A stretch of 64,000 nt of DNA from the NCBI GenBank assembly GCA_037974665.1, contig CM075780.1, positions 7,563,768 to 7,627,767 on the forward strand, given 5' to 3'. The notes under the pieces were generated by a model that saw only the letters and a program-made list of their open reading frames with translations, was not told the DNA's origin and ran no database searches. Below are positions 37,118-50,367 of the stretch, piece by piece. The number at the start of each line of letters is the position of its first letter. Within the stretch, counting starts at the first letter, position 1. Source of the stretch: Ehretia macrophylla (Eukaryota > Streptophyta > Magnoliopsida > Boraginales > Ehretiaceae). The translations under genes were made by a program, and so were the position numbers.

Positions 37118-37676
37118 GTCATGTTGAGGGCACAATTCATTTATGTGTTAACTGTTCAGAGTCCCAGCTTAGAGAGATAGCCCATTCAAAAGGCACAATG
37201 GGCTTAACGACAACCCATCCGCTTCAACAACGCAGCATGCTTGCAAGACGTGATATCGACACGTTGTAGGGCCCTCTGATGTCCCGCGAGTTAGGTTGTC
37301 GTCCTTTTAACAGTTCACGACGTACGATCCGGGATGAAAAAACAGAGCAAAAGAAGAAAAGTGGCCTGAAACTGATGAAAACGTTCGATTTTGGGCTCTA
37401 AAAATTGGTACAGCGACCAAGCTGGCTACCCTCATCGTAGAGCTCTCAGAGAGCTTTGCAACGGTATACTGTGCGCCGCGTAACTCCTTACGGATCAAAA
37501 GTAATGGGCACCGGAGCGACGGAGACCTGGTCACAAACCCTATGCCCTCGGTTTACGGGCCCAGCCACTACAAGAAGCGAACTTGTCTTGCCCAATGTTC
37601 CGTGGGATTCAGTAATAGAGATTTGGTGGATAAAGTATCTTGGCAACCCTAACCAGGGCAAAAAAAATTGAAAAGG

Positions 37677-37794
37677 GGGTGCAACACGAGGACTTCCCAA
37701 GGGGTCACCCATCCTAGTACTACTCACGCCCAACCACGCTTAACTTCGGAGTTCTGATGGGATCCGGTACATTAGTGCTGGTATGATCGCACCC
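37677..37794 (-). rRNA. 5S rRNA, copy 36
   Basis: Full length. Differences at n26, n61 and n69. Class II upstream. Confidence 0.9.
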
Positions 37795-38353
37795 GTCATG
37801 TTGAGGGCACAATTCCTTTATGTGTTAACTGTTCGGAGTCCCAACTTAGTGAGATGGCCTATTCAAAAGGCCCAATGGGCTTAACGACAACCCATCCGAT
37901 TCAACAACGCAGCATGCTTGCAAGACATGATATCAACACGTTGTAGGGCCCTCTGATGCCCCGTGAGTCAGGTTGTCGTCCTTTTAACAGTTCACGACGT
38001 ATGATCCGGGATGGAAAAAGAGAGCAAAATAATAAAAGTATCCTAAAACTGATGAAAACATTCGATTTTGGGCTCCAAAAATAGGCAAAGCAAGCATGTT
38101 TGCTGCCCCCGTCGTAGAGCTCTCAGAGAGCTTTGCAACGGCATGCTGTGCGCCGCGTAACTCTTTACAGATCAAAAGTTATGGGCACCGGATCGACGAA
38201 GACCTGGTCACTAACCCTACGCCCTCGGTTTGCGGGCCCAGCCTCTACGTGAAACGAAGTTGTCTTGCCTAATATTCCGTGGGATTCAGTAATAGAGATT
38301 TGGTGGATAAAGTATCTTGGCAACCCTAACCAGGGCAAAAAAAATTGAAAAGG

Positions 38354-38471
38354 GGGTGCAACACGACGACTTCCTATGGGGTCACCCATCCTAGTACTAC
38401 TCTCGCCCAAGCACGCTTAACTTCGGAGTTCTGATGGGATCCGGTGCATTAGTGCTGGTATGATCGCACCC
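38354..38471 (-). rRNA. 5S rRNA, copy 37
   Basis: Full length. Differences at n95, n97 and n105; A box and IE intact. Class I upstream. Confidence 0.9.
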
Positions 38472-39029
38472 GTCATGTTGAGGGCACAATTCCTGTATGT
38501 GTTAACGGTTCACAGTCCCAACCTAGAGAGATGGCCCATTCAAAAGGCCCAATAGGCTTAACGACAACCCATCGGCTTCAACAACGCAGCAACCTCACAA
38601 GACGTGATATCAGCATGTTGTAGGGCCCTCTGATGTCCCGCGAGTCAAGTTGTCATTCTTTTAACAGTTCACGACATACGATCCGGGACGGAAAAACAGA
38701 GCAAAAGACGAAAAGTGGCCTAAAACAAATGAAAACGTTCGATTTTGGGCTCCAAAATGGGCACAGCGAGCAAGCTGGCTATCCCCGTCGTAGAGCACTC
38801 AGAGAGCTTTACAACAGTATGCTGTGCGCCGCGTAACTCCTTACGGATCAAAAGTTATGGGCACCGGAGCGACGGAGACCTGGTCACAAACCCTACGCCC
38901 TCGGTTTGCAGGCCCAGCCGCATTAAGAAGCGAAGTTGTCTTGCCCAATGTTTCGTGGGATTCAGTAATAGAGATTTGGCGGATAAAATATCTTGGCAAT
39001 CCTAACCAGGGCAAAAAAAATTGAAAAGG

Positions 39030-39147
39030 GGGTGCAACACGAGGACTTCCCAGGGGGTCACCCATCCTAGTACTACTCTCGCCCAAGAATGCTTAATTTC
39101 GGAGTTCTGATGGGATCCGGTGCATTAGTGCTGGTATGATCGCACCC
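39030..39147 (-). rRNA. 5S rRNA, copy 38
   Basis: Full length. Three differences, all in the A box (n51, n58, n60). Class II upstream. Confidence 0.88.
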
Positions 39148-39706
39148 GTCATGTTGAGGGCACAATTCCTTTATTTGTTAACTGTTCAGAGTCCGAGCTT
39201 AGAGATATGGCCCATTCAAAAGGCCCAATGGGCTTAACGACAACCCATCCACTTCAACAACGCAGCATGCTTGCAAGACGTGATATCAAAACGTTGTAGG
39301 GCCCTCTGATGTCCCATTAGTCAGGTAGTCGTCCTTCTAACAGTTCACGACGTACGATCCGGGACGGAAAAATAGAGCAAAAGAAGAAAAGTGGCCGGAA
39401 ACTGATTAAAACGTTCGATTTTGGGCTCCAAAAATGGGCACAGTGAGCAAGCTGGCTGTCCCCGTCGTAGAGCTATTTGAGAGCTTTGCAACGGTATGCT
39501 GGGCGCCGCGTAACTCCTTACGGATCAAAAGTTAAAGGCATCGGAACGACGGAGACTTGGTCACAAACCCTACGCCCTCGATTTGCGGGCCCAGCCTCTA
39601 CAAGAAGCGAAGTTGTCTTGCCCAATGTTCCGTGGGATTCAGTAATAGAGATTTGTTGGATAAAATATCTTGGCAACCCTAACCAGGGCAAAAAAAATTG
39701 AAAAGG

Positions 39707-39824
39707 GGGTGCAACACGAGGTCTTCCCAGGGGGTCACCGATCCTAGTACTACTCTCGCCCAAGCACGCTTAACTTCGGAGTTCTGATGGGATCCGGTGT
39801 ATTAGTGCTGGTATGATCGCACCC
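39707..39824 (-). rRNA. 5S rRNA, copy 39
   Basis: Full length. Differences at n25, n85 and n103. Class II upstream. Confidence 0.9.
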
Positions 39825-40375
39825 GTCATGTTGAGCGCACAATTCCTTTATGTGTTAACTGTTCAGAGTCCCAGCTTAGAGAGATGGCCCATTCAAAAGG
39901 CCCAATGGGCTTAATGACAACCCATCCGCTTCAACAACGCATCATGCTTGCAAGACGTGATATCAACACGTTGTAGGGCCCTCTGATGTCCCATGAGTCA
40001 GGTTATCGTCCTTTTAACAGTTCGCGACGTACGATCCGTGACGTAAAAATAGAGCAAAAGAAGAAAAGTTGCCTGAAACTGATGAAAACGTTCGATTTTG
40101 GGCTCCAAAAATGGGCACAACGAGCAAGCTGGCTGCCCCCGTCGTATAGCTCTCAGAGAGCTTTGCAACGGTATGCTGTGCGCCGTGTAACTCCTTACGG
40201 ATCAAAAGCTATGGGCAACGGAGACCTGGTCACAAACCTTACTCCCTCGGTTTGCGGGCCCAGCCTCCACGTGAAACGAAGTTGTCTTGCCCAATGTTCC
40301 ATGGGATTCAGTAATAGAGATTTGGTGGATAAAGCATCTCGGCAACCCTAACCAGGGCAAAAAAATTTGAAATGG

Positions 40376-40493
40376 GGGTGCAACACGAGGACTTCCCAAG
40401 GGGTCACCTATTCTAGTACTACTCTCGCCTAAGCACGTTTAACTTCGGAGTTCTAATGGGATCCGGTGCATTAGTGCTGGTATGATCGCACCC
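40376..40493 (-). rRNA. 5S rRNA, copy 40
   Basis: Full length. Differences at n39, n56, n64, n82 and n85. The downstream spacer carries the eight-base loss near 40217. Class I upstream. Confidence 0.87.
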
Positions 40494-41052
40494 ATCATGT
40501 TGAGGGCACAATTCCTATATGTGTTAACGGTTCACAGTCCCAGCCTAGAGAGATGGCCTATTCAAAAAGCCCAATGGTCTTAACGACAACCCATCCGCTT
40601 CAACAACGCAGCATCCTCGCAAGACGTGATATCGACACGTTGTAGTACCCTCTGATATCCCGCGAGTCAGGTTGTTGTCCTTTTAACAGTTCACGACGTA
40701 CGATCCGGGATGGAAAAATAGAGCAAAAGAAGAAAAGTGGCCAGAAACTGATGAAAACGTTTGATTTTGGGCTCCAAAAATGGGCACAACGAGCAAACTG
40801 GCTGCCCCTGTTGTAGAGCTCTCAGAGAGCTTTGCAACGGTATGCTGTGCGCCGCGTAACTCCTTAAGGATAAAAAGGTATGGGCACTGGAGCGACGGAG
40901 ACCTGGTCACAAACCCTACACCCTCGGTTCGTGGGCCCAGCCTCTACAAGAAGCGAAGTTGTCTTGCCCAATGTTCCGTGGGATTCAATAATAGAGATTT
41001 TGTGGATAAAGTATCTTGGCAACCCTAACCAGGGCAAAAAAAATTGAAATGG

Positions 41053-41170
41053 GGGTGCAACACTAGGACTTCCCAGGGGGTCACCCATCCTAGTACTACT
41101 CTCGCCCAAGCATGCTTAATTTAGGATTTCTGATGGGATCCGGTGCATTAGTGCAGGTATGATCGCACCC
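41053..41170 (-). rRNA. 5S rRNA, copy 41
   Basis: Full length. Six differences: n16, n44, n48, n51, n58 and n107. Class II upstream. Confidence 0.85.
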
Positions 41171-41729
41171 GTCATGTTAAGGGCACAATTCCTTTATGTG
41201 TTAACTGTTCAGAGTCCCAGCTTAGAGAGATGGCCCATTCAAAAGGCCCAATGGGATTAACGACAACCCATCTGCTTCAACAACGCAGCATGCTTGCAAC
41301 ACGTGATATCGACACATTGTAGGGCCATCTGATGTCTCGCGAGTCAGGCTGTCGTCCTTTTAACAGTTCACGACGTACGATCCGGGACGAAAAAATAGAG
41401 CAAAAGCAGAAAAGTGGCCTGAAACTGATGAAAACGTTCGATTTTGGGCTCCAAAAATGGGAGCAGTGAGCAAGCTAGCTGTCCCCATTGTAGAGCTCCC
41501 AGAGAGCTTTGCAACGATATGATGTGCGCTGCGTAACTCCTTACGGATCAACAGTTATGGGCACCGGAGCGACGGAGACCTGGTCACAAACCTTATGCCC
41601 TCGGTTTGCGGGCCCAGCCTCTACAAGAAGCGAAGTTGTCTTGCCCAATATTCCGTGGAATTCGGTAATAGAGATTTGGTGGACAAAAAATGTTGGCAAC
41701 CCTAACTAGGGCAAAAAAAATTGAAAAGG

Positions 41730-41847
41730 GGGTGCAACACGAGGACTTCCCTGGGGGTCACCCATCCTAGTACTACTCTCGCCCAAGCACGCTTAACTTC
41801 GGAGTTCTGATGGGATCCGGTGCATTAGTGATGGTATGATCGTACCC
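41730..41847 (-). rRNA. 5S rRNA, copy 42
   Basis: Full length. Differences at n5, n17 and n96. Class II upstream, in the CTTTTATG sub-variant shared by copies 42-45. Confidence 0.9.
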
Positions 41848-42405
41848 GTCATGTTGAGGGCACAATTCTTTTATGTGTTAACTGTTCAGAGTCCCAGCTT
41901 AGAGAGATGGCCCATTCAAAAGGCCCAATGGGCTTAACGACAACCCATCCCCTTCAACAACGCAGCATGCTTGCAAGACGTGATATCGACACATTGTAGG
42001 GCCCTCTAATGTCCTGCGAGTCAGGTTGTCGTCCTTTTAACAGTTCACGACGTACGATCCGGGACGGAAAAATAGAATAAAAGAAGAAAAGTGGCCTGAA
42101 ACTAATGAAAACGTTCGATTTTGGGCTCCAAAAATGGGCACAGTGAGCAAGCTGGAGGTCCCCGTCGTAGAGCTCTCAGAGTGCTTTGCAACGATATGCT
42201 ATGTGCCGCGTAACTCCTTACGGATCAAAAGTTATGGGCACCGGAGTGACGGAGACCTGGTCACAAACCCTACGCCCTCGGTTTGCGGGCCCAGCCACTA
42301 CAAGAAGCGAAGTTGTCTTGCCCAATGTTCCGTGGGATTCAGTAATAGAGATTTGGTGGATAAAATATCTTGGCAACCCTAACCAGGGCAAAAAAATTGA
42401 AAAGG

Positions 42406-42523
42406 GGGTGCAACACAAGGACTTCCCAGGGGGTCACAAATCCTAGTACTACTCTCGCCCAAGCATGCTTAACTTTGGAGTTCTGATGGGATCCGGTGCA
42501 TTAGTGCTGGTATGATCCCACCC
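42406..42523 (-). rRNA. 5S rRNA, copy 43
   Basis: Full length. Six differences: n6, n48, n58, n85, n86 and n107. Class II upstream. Confidence 0.85.
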
Positions 42524-43082
42524 ATCATGTTGAGGGCACAATTCTTTTATGTGTTAACTGTTCAGAGTCCCAGCTCAGAGAGATGGCCTATTCAAAAGGC
42601 CCAATGGGCTTAACGACAACCCATCCGCTTCAACAACGCAACATGCTTGCAAGACGTGATATCGACACGTTGTAGAGCCCTCTGATATCCCGCGAGTCCG
42701 GTTGTCGTCCTTTTAACAGTTCACGACGTACGATCCGGGACAGAAAAACAAAGCAAAAGAAGAAAAGTGGCCTGAAACTGATGAAAATGTTCGATTTTGG
42801 GCTCCAAAAATGGGCGCAGCGAGCAAGCTAGCTATCCCCGTCGTAGAGCTCTCAGAGAGCTTTGCAATGGTATGATGTGCACCGCGTAACTCCTTACGGA
42901 TCAAAAGTTATGGGCACCGAAGCGACGGAGACCTGGTCACAAACCCTATGCCCTTGGTTTACGGGCCCAGCCTCTACGAGAAACGAAGTTGTCTTGCCCA
43001 ATGTTCCGTGGGATTTAGTAATAGAGATTTGGTGGATAAAATATCTTGGCAACCCTAACCAGGGCAAAAAAAATTGAAAAGG

Positions 43083-43200
43083 GGGTGCAACACGAGGACT
43101 TCCAAGGGGGTCACCCATCCTAGTACTACTCTCGCCCAAGCACGCTTAACTTCGGAGTTCTGATGGGATACGGTGCTTTAGTGCTGGTATGATTGCACAC
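43083..43200 (-). rRNA. 5S rRNA, copy 44
   Basis: Full length. Differences at n2, n7, n24, n31 and n97. n24 is shared only with copy 45 next to it. Class II upstream. Confidence 0.87.
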
Positions 43201-43742
43201 GTTATGTTGAGGGCACAATTCTTTTATGTGGTAACTGTTCAGAGTCCCAGCTTAGAGAGATGGCCCATTCAAAAGGCCCAATGGGCTTAACGACAACCCA
43301 TCCGCTTCAACAACGCAGAATGCTTGCAAGACGTGATATCGACACGTTGTAGGGCCCTCTGATGTCCCGCGAGGCAGGTTGTCATCCTTTTAACAGTTCA
43401 CGACGTACGATCCGGGATGGAAAAATAGAACAAAAGAAGAAAAGTGGCCTGAAACTGATGAAAACGTACGATTTTGGGCTCCAAAAATGGGCATAGTGAG
43501 CAAGCTGGTTGTCCCCGTCGTAGAGCTCTCAGAGTGCTTTGCAACGGTATGCTGTGTGCCGCGTAACTCCTTACGGATCAAAAGTTATGGGCACCGGAGC
43601 GACGGAGACCTGGTCACAAACCCTACGCCATCGGTTTGCGGGCCCAGCCTCTACAAGAAGCGAAGTTGTCTTGCCCAATGTTCCGTGGGATTCAGTAATA
43701 GAGATTTGGTGGATAAAATATCCTGGCAACCCTAACCAGGGC

Positions 43743-43757
43743 AAAAAAAATTGAAAA
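43743..43757 (-). terminator. Pol III T-run terminator of copy 45 (representative)
   Basis: In gene sense the 3' end is followed by TTTT, then CAA, then eight T. Runs of four or more T end Pol III transcription. Almost every unit has this pair of T runs; copy 57 keeps it despite an 11-12-base loss just beyond. Confidence 0.8.
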
Positions 43758-43759
43758 GG

Positions 43760-43877
43760 GGGTGCAACACGAGGACTTCCCAGGGGGTCACCCATCCTAG
43801 TACTACTCTCGCCCAAGCACGCTTAACTTCGGAGTTCTGATGGGATCCGGTGCTTTAGTGCTGGTATGATCGCACCC
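43760..43877 (-). rRNA. 5S rRNA, copy 45
   Basis: Full length with one difference (n24). Internal promoter and terminator are intact, so it is one of the three best candidates for an active gene by sequence. Class II upstream. Confidence 0.94.
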
Positions 43878-44436
43878 GTCATGTTTAGGGCACAATTCTT
43901 TTATGTGTTAACTGTTCAGAGTCCCAGCTTAGAGAGATGGACCATTCAAAAGGCCTAATGGGCTTAACGACAACCCATCCGCTTCAACAACGCAGCATGC
44001 TTGCAAGACGTGATATCGACACGTTGTAGGGCCCTCTGATGTCTCGCGAGTCAGGTTGTCGTCCTTTTAACAGTTCACGACGTACGATCCGGGACGGAAA
44101 AATAGAACAAAAGAAGAAAAGTGGCCTGAAACTGATGAAAACGTTCGATTTTGGGCTCCAAAAATGGGCAGAGCGAGCTTCCTGGCTGCCTTTGTCGTAG
44201 AGCTCTCAAAGAGCTTTGCAACGGTACGCTGTGCGCCGCGTAACTCCTTACAAATCAAAAGTTATGGGCACCGGAGCGACGGAGACCTGGTCACAAACCC
44301 TACGCCCTCGGTTTGCGGGCCCAGCCTCCACGTGACACGAAGTTGTCTTGCCCAATGTTCCGTGGGATTCAGTAATAGAGATTTGGTGGATAAAGTATCT
44401 TGCCAACCCTAACTAGGGCAAAAAAAATTGAAATGG

Positions 44437-44554
44437 GGGTGCAACACGAGGACTTCCCAGGGGGTCACCCATCCTAGTACTACTCTCGCCCAAGCACGTT
44501 TAACTTTGGAGTTCTGATGGGATCCGGTGCATTAGTGCTGCTATGATCGCACCC
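44437..44554 (-). rRNA. 5S rRNA, copy 46
   Basis: Full length. Differences at n14, n48 and n56. Class I upstream. Confidence 0.9.
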
Positions 44555-45111
44555 GTCATGTTGAGGGCACAATTCCTATATGTGTTAACGGTTCACAGTC
44601 CCATCCTAGAGAGATGGCTCATTCAAAAAGCCCAATGGGCTTAACGACAACCCTTCTGCTTCAACAACGCTGCATCCTCACAAGACGTGATATCGACACG
44701 TTGTAGGGCCCTTTGATGTCCGGCGAGTTAGGTTGTCGTCCTTTTAACAGTTCACGACGTACGATCCGGGATGGAAAAACAGAGCAAAAGAGGAAAAGTG
44801 GCCTGAAACTGATGAAAACGTTCGATTTTGGGCTCCAAAAATGGGCACAGCGAGCAAGCTGGATGCCCCCGTCGTAGTGCTCTTAGAGGGCTTTGCAACA
44901 GTATGCTGTGCGCCGCGGAACTCCTTACGGATCAAAAGTTATGGCACCGAAGCGACGGAGACCTGGTCACAAACCCTACGCCCTCGGTTTACGGGCCCAG
45001 CCTCTACAAGAAGCGAAGTTGTCTTGCCCAATGTTCCGTGGGATTCAGTACTAGAGATTTGGTGGATAAAATATCTTGGCGACCCTACCAGGTCAAAAAA
45101 AATTGAAAAAG

Positions 45112-45228
45112 GAATGCAACACGAGGACTTCCTAGGGGTCACCCATCCTAGTACTACTCTCGCCTAAGCACGCTTAACTTCGGTGTTCTGATGGGATCCG
45201 GTGCATTAGTGCTGGTATGATCGCACCT
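45112..45228 (-). pseudogene. 5S rRNA, copy 47, probable pseudogene
   Basis: 117 bp. One base lost from the G run of the C box and six substitutions (n1, n45, n64, n97, n116, n117), which also break the terminal stem. Class II upstream. Confidence 0.7.
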
Positions 45229-45650
45229 GTCATGTTGAGGGCACAATTCCTTTATGTGTTAACTGTTCAGAGTCCTAGCTTAGAGAGATGGCCCATTCAA
45301 AAGGCCCAATGGGCTTAACGACAACCCATCCGCTTCAGCAACGCAGCATGCTTGCAAGACGTGATATCGACGCGTTGTAGGGCCCTCTGATGTCCCGCGA
45401 GTCAGGTTGTCGTCCTTTTAACAGTTCATGACGTACGATCCGGGACGGAAAAACAGAGCAAAAGAAGAAAAGTGGCCTGAAATTGATGAAAACGTTCGAT
45501 TTTGCTCTCCAAAAATGGGCATAGCGAGCATGCTAGCTGCCCCCGTCGTAGAGCTCTCAGAGAGTTTTGCTACGGTATGTTGTGCGCCGCGTAACTCCTT
45601 ACGGATCAAAAGTTATGGGTACCGGAGCGACGGAGACCTGGTCACAAACC

Positions 45651-45655
45651 ATACG
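45651..45655. other. Target-site duplication of the long-LTR element, left
   Basis: ATACG here and CTACG at 52933-52937; the normal spacer has CTACG, so the left copy has one change. Removing the element plus one copy restores a 677-bp unit. Confidence 0.85.
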
Positions 45656-48206
45656 TGTAACACCCCGATCCCTCTCGAGACCGGGAATTCTATCAATCAA
45701 TCTAATCACAACCCAAAACCAAACCCAGGGCAAAATTTTAGGGAAAACGGACAGAGTCTCCCCTGTTTCTAGGCAAAAAGCAAACCTGCGACAGCACATA
45801 AGTGGACCAATACCATGTCCAAACATTCAACCACCACAAGGCCATCCGAGACTCGGTTCTCAACAATTAAACGCAACAATTATACATACATTTCCAAGTA
45901 CTAGACTATTCTAACTCTTTCTTTAAACAATGCAAACATTCTTTAAAGTTAAGCTATTCTAACTAATACATAATCTAGCTTTTCCAAATTACTTCAATAA
46001 CCTAGAAAAAAACTTAAATTACATTCGTTTTCAACATTAAATACAATCAACACATGTAACATACATCTTTGCATCTTTGACAACTCAAGCTACATAGCAC
46101 GCAAGACAACTCTTCAAGCATGATCTTTCACGTAATCACGAACTTTCCAGCTAACATGGCATTTCCTGAAATGTGGTGGTGAGGAGTGAGTATACACAAC
46201 ACGTATACTCAGTGAGGGCGAGACAGATATCGAGGTGGAGAGAAAGAAGATCGTGCATTGCAAAGAGATACAGTTAAAAAATACATTCAATAAAAAGGCA
46301 TTCAATATAAACAACAATACAATAAAAAATTAAAGAAAGCATTAACACAACCAGTCAAAGCTATACCACACTTTGAAGGCTATGGTTCACTCGAGCGAGT
46401 AATGTACCGATCACAATTCCGATGACTTTAACGATGATGCGCCGGCCCAAACCATCTTATAACACTAGTTTGGAATACCCAGGAAGTATCCATCAATGCT
46501 ACAACCCAAATCTCCCTGGGAGGCAACCCAAGAGAGAAAGGGAATAGGACACGGAGCTAGGGCAACTAACACTGGCAACCCAAGGCTACCCAGAGAGGCC
46601 CATCACACCGCCCTGACACTATGCAATGCAAGACTCGATACAAGGCGATAAACGAGCGATATTGAGCATTCTCAACAATTGATAAACTTTTCAATCAACA
46701 ATCAACTCTAACAAGCGTAATAAGCATTAGCAAGCATAACAAGCAATAATAAGCATTAACAAGCATTCTATAGGCATAACATTAAGAAAACATACAAAAT
46801 CATAAAACAACCCCGACTTTCCAAACGCTACCACTTTCAAACGAGCCATGAGTTTTGGAAACCGACTTCACCAATCCTCCTAGGTCACCATAAAGCACGT
46901 CTAAAGACCCCGAAACCCTACTTAACCCTAGAATTCAAGCAAAGCCCCGATTTCTCCCTTTGCTCGTTTGAACTACCGCTACCTCAACCGATCACCCAAC
47001 CAACGTCACAACTGCACCAAAAGTGCTTCCATGACGTACCTCGACAATTCCTTCACGCAAATCGAGAAAATTCTAAACTTGATCGAAACGACCCCGACTT
47101 TCACTACACCGTTTTTCTCCGTTTTTCCATTACACAATCCAATTAAACCACACATTTAGGCATTCTAGCATATCTAGCATCTTCCTACATTAACAGAACA
47201 AGTAACAGAGCAACTTCATCAAAACGGGGGTTTACTATTCATAATTTACTATTTATTATACAATTTATATTTCAAATTCAATATTCAACCGCAAAAAATG
47301 TTAAAAAGCTATAAATTCATGTTCTACAATTGCTAGGGAACATTCTTTAAGCATCAAAACAATTAAAATAACAATATACGGATAAAACCCAAAAATCAAA
47401 GTTAATACACAAAATATTCAAATACGCAAATAAGCATGCAACCCTCACCTTAGACGCTCCTAGATGCTAGTAAACCTCGTAGGATGCCTCGGAAACCACC
47501 CCGTGCAAGCTCACGTGAAGAATCAAAGATTTTGGCTTGAAATCTTTTTTTTTTTCTTCTCTCATATTTTCGGCCCTTTCCTCACTGTTTTTCAGCTTCT
47601 TTTTTTTTATTTTGTGCTAAAATAAGCTTTTATAAGATGACAAACAAGTCAATTTGGTCAAGGCTTGGTCAACTAACTTAAACTTGGTCAAATAAGATTG
47701 TTTTATGCGTTTTAAAGCTAAAACAACTAACATAAATCCAATTCTAGTTAAATACAACTTAAAACACTAAAATTAAAACACTAAATACTAGTTTTCACTA
47801 TTTGCTGAGGACTAAAAATCATTTCCTAACTATCGCTCTCGATATGCTATGCACTTTGCGTCAATAGAAGAATAACAATTAAGTCTCAAAGAATTTAAGA
47901 AAATATATCATTTTTTGAAAAGCATCATAGTTTAAAATTTACTCCGGCTCGGAGCTACTTTTCATTTAATTGAAATCCGAGCATTTAAGTGCAAGAAAAA
48001 TAAAACCGATTGACACAAATATGAAAAGTAGTTGATATTCCGTTAATATGATTAGTTCAGGTATTATTCCAGTTACTTCTAAAAGAAATTTGAAAGTAAA
48101 GCTACAAATAAATGTTTAACTAAAAATAAACACAAATCTAATGCTAACATTTAAAATGTCACTTAATTAAATGCCTTTAAATGCATGCCGGGTTCGGGTT
48201 ATCACA
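45656..48206 (-). repeat. 3' LTR of the non-autonomous element
   Basis: 2551 bp. Plus-strand ends are TGTAACACCCCG and GGGTTATCACA. It carries the GAGTATAC hairpin at 46188-46210. Confidence 0.9.
46188..46210 (-). other. Hairpin GAGTATAC / GTATACTC, 3' LTR
   Basis: Same 8-bp stem and 7-base loop as in solo LTR A, unchanged here. Confidence 0.75.
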
Positions 48207-48219
48207 TCCTTCCCCCCTT
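48207..48219 (-). other. Polypurine tract of the non-autonomous element
   Basis: Minus-strand AAGGGGGGAAGGA directly before the 3' LTR; it sets the element orientation. Confidence 0.85.
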
Positions 48220-50353
48220 AAAATAATTGCATCCTCACAATTCTTCTTCCAATAGAACTCTGCATCCACTGAAATGCAACTCTGACCACTCTTCATTGGT
48301 TGCTGAGCAAGACACTGAATAAGAACGCTTGAATAATACCTTACTAAGAAACCCCAATAGTACTGACTGGAAACTCCAAAACAATAAGACCAAATAAAGG
48401 TTTAATTGAAAATACCATCTTGAAATCCAAATAAGAATTCCGCTGGTCAAGAATATCATAAAAGAATTCCCGGCTAAGAGTGCCGAGAAGATGCCAATAA
48501 AGACTAAAGCAAAGATACTGTAGATATTACCAATATACGAATCCTCTATAAAAGTCCAACAAGTATCAAATAAGGAAGTCAAAGGATGGCCAAAATAGAT
48601 GCAGCACATATAAGACCAAGCTCCAAGACCTCTTCACCATTTGCCGAGTGCAAACTTTATACAACTTACCACCAAGGATGCCTAAAGTATTCCACAGCAT
48701 ACCGTAAGCAATATAAGATAATAATTCTGAACAAGATCCCAAGTGTAAGACTTCCAATAGTGCCAACAAGGAAAATACCAGTAGAATGCCCACCGAACAA
48801 TGCTCCGGTAAGAATGTAACCAAGTTTGCCCAATAAGTAAATACTAAATAAATGGCCACAAAGGATCCTAGAGAATGCCATAATAGAATCCCAACTAAAA
48901 GTACCAAGAACATACCAATAAACAATCTGAAGTAGAGTCTAAACAAGAATCCCAAGTACTACTCAGGAAGACTCCAAACAAGAAATCCAGTCAATTATAT
49001 TACAGAAGTTTCAAGGAAGTCTTTCAATATATAGCTCAAGAAGCATCTAAATAGGAAATCCAAAAAGTACGCCAACATATATATACTTATCAAAAGTCCA
49101 TGAATGAACACCAAGCTGAATAACCAAGTAGATTCCCAAAATAATATTGCTATCGAATATTGGGTAAAATACCAAAGGAAATGCCGTGCAGGTACACCAT
49201 ATACTATTGAAGATTTCCAATCACGATTGCCAATAAAATATCAAGAAAGACCAGAACAAGGATATTGTAGACAATATTATGCAGCAAGTCCAATAAGAAC
49301 TCCGATTGTCAAATCCACTGAGAAATGACCACAAAGAATACCAAAATAGTATGCCTCACGCAAAGCTGATCATTGTAAGTAGACTCAAATCAAAGTTCCC
49401 CATAAGAATGCGGAAAGAACACCAAAGGTTGATTAAAATCCCAACCAAGTCTTCCACAAAATGCCAATATAGAAAAACTCGATGAATGCCCAACAAGGAA
49501 ATTTTAAGAAAATGCTCCAAAGAGTTATCATGTAGAACTCCAAAGAAAGTCATTTATACTAAGCATAGGAGATAATCTTAGAGGAACCCCAACAGCCAAG
49601 TCTACCAAGAAGTGCCAACAGAAGTTCCAAAGAATACCCAATAAGGAAGCCAAAGAATGCTACCAAGAGCCATCATACCGAAACCCCAAAGAAAGTTATC
49701 TTTTTATGATTGCCAACCACGAAGAAAAGTCTTAGAAGTATGCCAACAACTGAGCTCCAAAAGACAAACACCAACTCCCAAATAAAGGCTAGTTAAATGC
49801 CATTCATTTCCTGCCAATCCATACACCTTGAAAGGCCAACTGTGAACCACTTTCTTCAGGGGAGGAAGAAGTCTTCCTTACCATTTCCACGGGACACGTA
49901 TGAATGCCAAGATATCATATTTATACACATGCCTTAAACTATTATGCAAGCAAGTTTATAAGAGATTTTACAAAACCATTTAATCATCAAAGTCATTCAA
50001 ACATGACAATCGATTCAAGCACAACATAATCAATTCAAATCACGGCATAATCAATTCAAGACATTCTATACACACATTACAAGTAATACTTCAAGCAAAT
50101 AACAATTCACGAGGTCGATTCAATTCACAATGCCGATTCAATAGGTCAATTCAATGCACAACTAGACACTTCAATTCACTTAGCACACAATTAACAAATA
50201 ACACATAACTATATCACATATGAGCACACATTCAGGTCAAGACACACAATCTCACATACAAGCATACACTTTCAAGACACACTTAACAAGCACACATTCA
50301 AGGATCACTACCTACCAGACCGAGGACCCTGTCCCGGCTTATGAACTAGACAA
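48220..50353 (-). other. Internal region without gag or pol
   Basis: About 2.1 kb. Two overlapping minus-strand frames of 124 and 129 codons (48235-48609, 48566-48955) are rich in Leu, Phe and Ile because the strand is T-rich, and show no retroviral motif. From about 48560 to 49760 the plus strand is a loose series of AAGxATxCCAA-like words every 10-17 bases, like a decayed short-period repeat. From about 49950 to 50310 it turns into a TTCAA/CACA-rich leader next to the primer site. Confidence 0.7.
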
Positions 50354-50365
50354 GCTCTGATACCA
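50354..50365 (-). other. Primer-binding site of the non-autonomous element
   Basis: Minus strand TGGTATCAGAGC, an exact match to the initiator-Met tRNA complement, two bases from the 5' LTR. Confidence 0.92.
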
Positions 50366-50367
50366 CC

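Larger units (their letters stand above)
36835..45655 (-). repeat. 5S rDNA tandem array, block 3
   Basis: Copies 35-47, spacing 674-677 bp apart from one of 669 bp, which lost eight bases near 40217. Class II spacers dominate, including a run of five (copies 41-45). It starts with the right duplication of solo LTR B and ends with ATACG, the left duplication of the next element. Confidence 0.95.

Noticed and set aside
48235-48955. Two hydrophobic frames that look like membrane proteins
   Set aside because: Hydrophobicity follows from the T-rich strand. Both lie in the quasi-repeat interior of a retroelement, overlap in different frames and show no start context or family motif.
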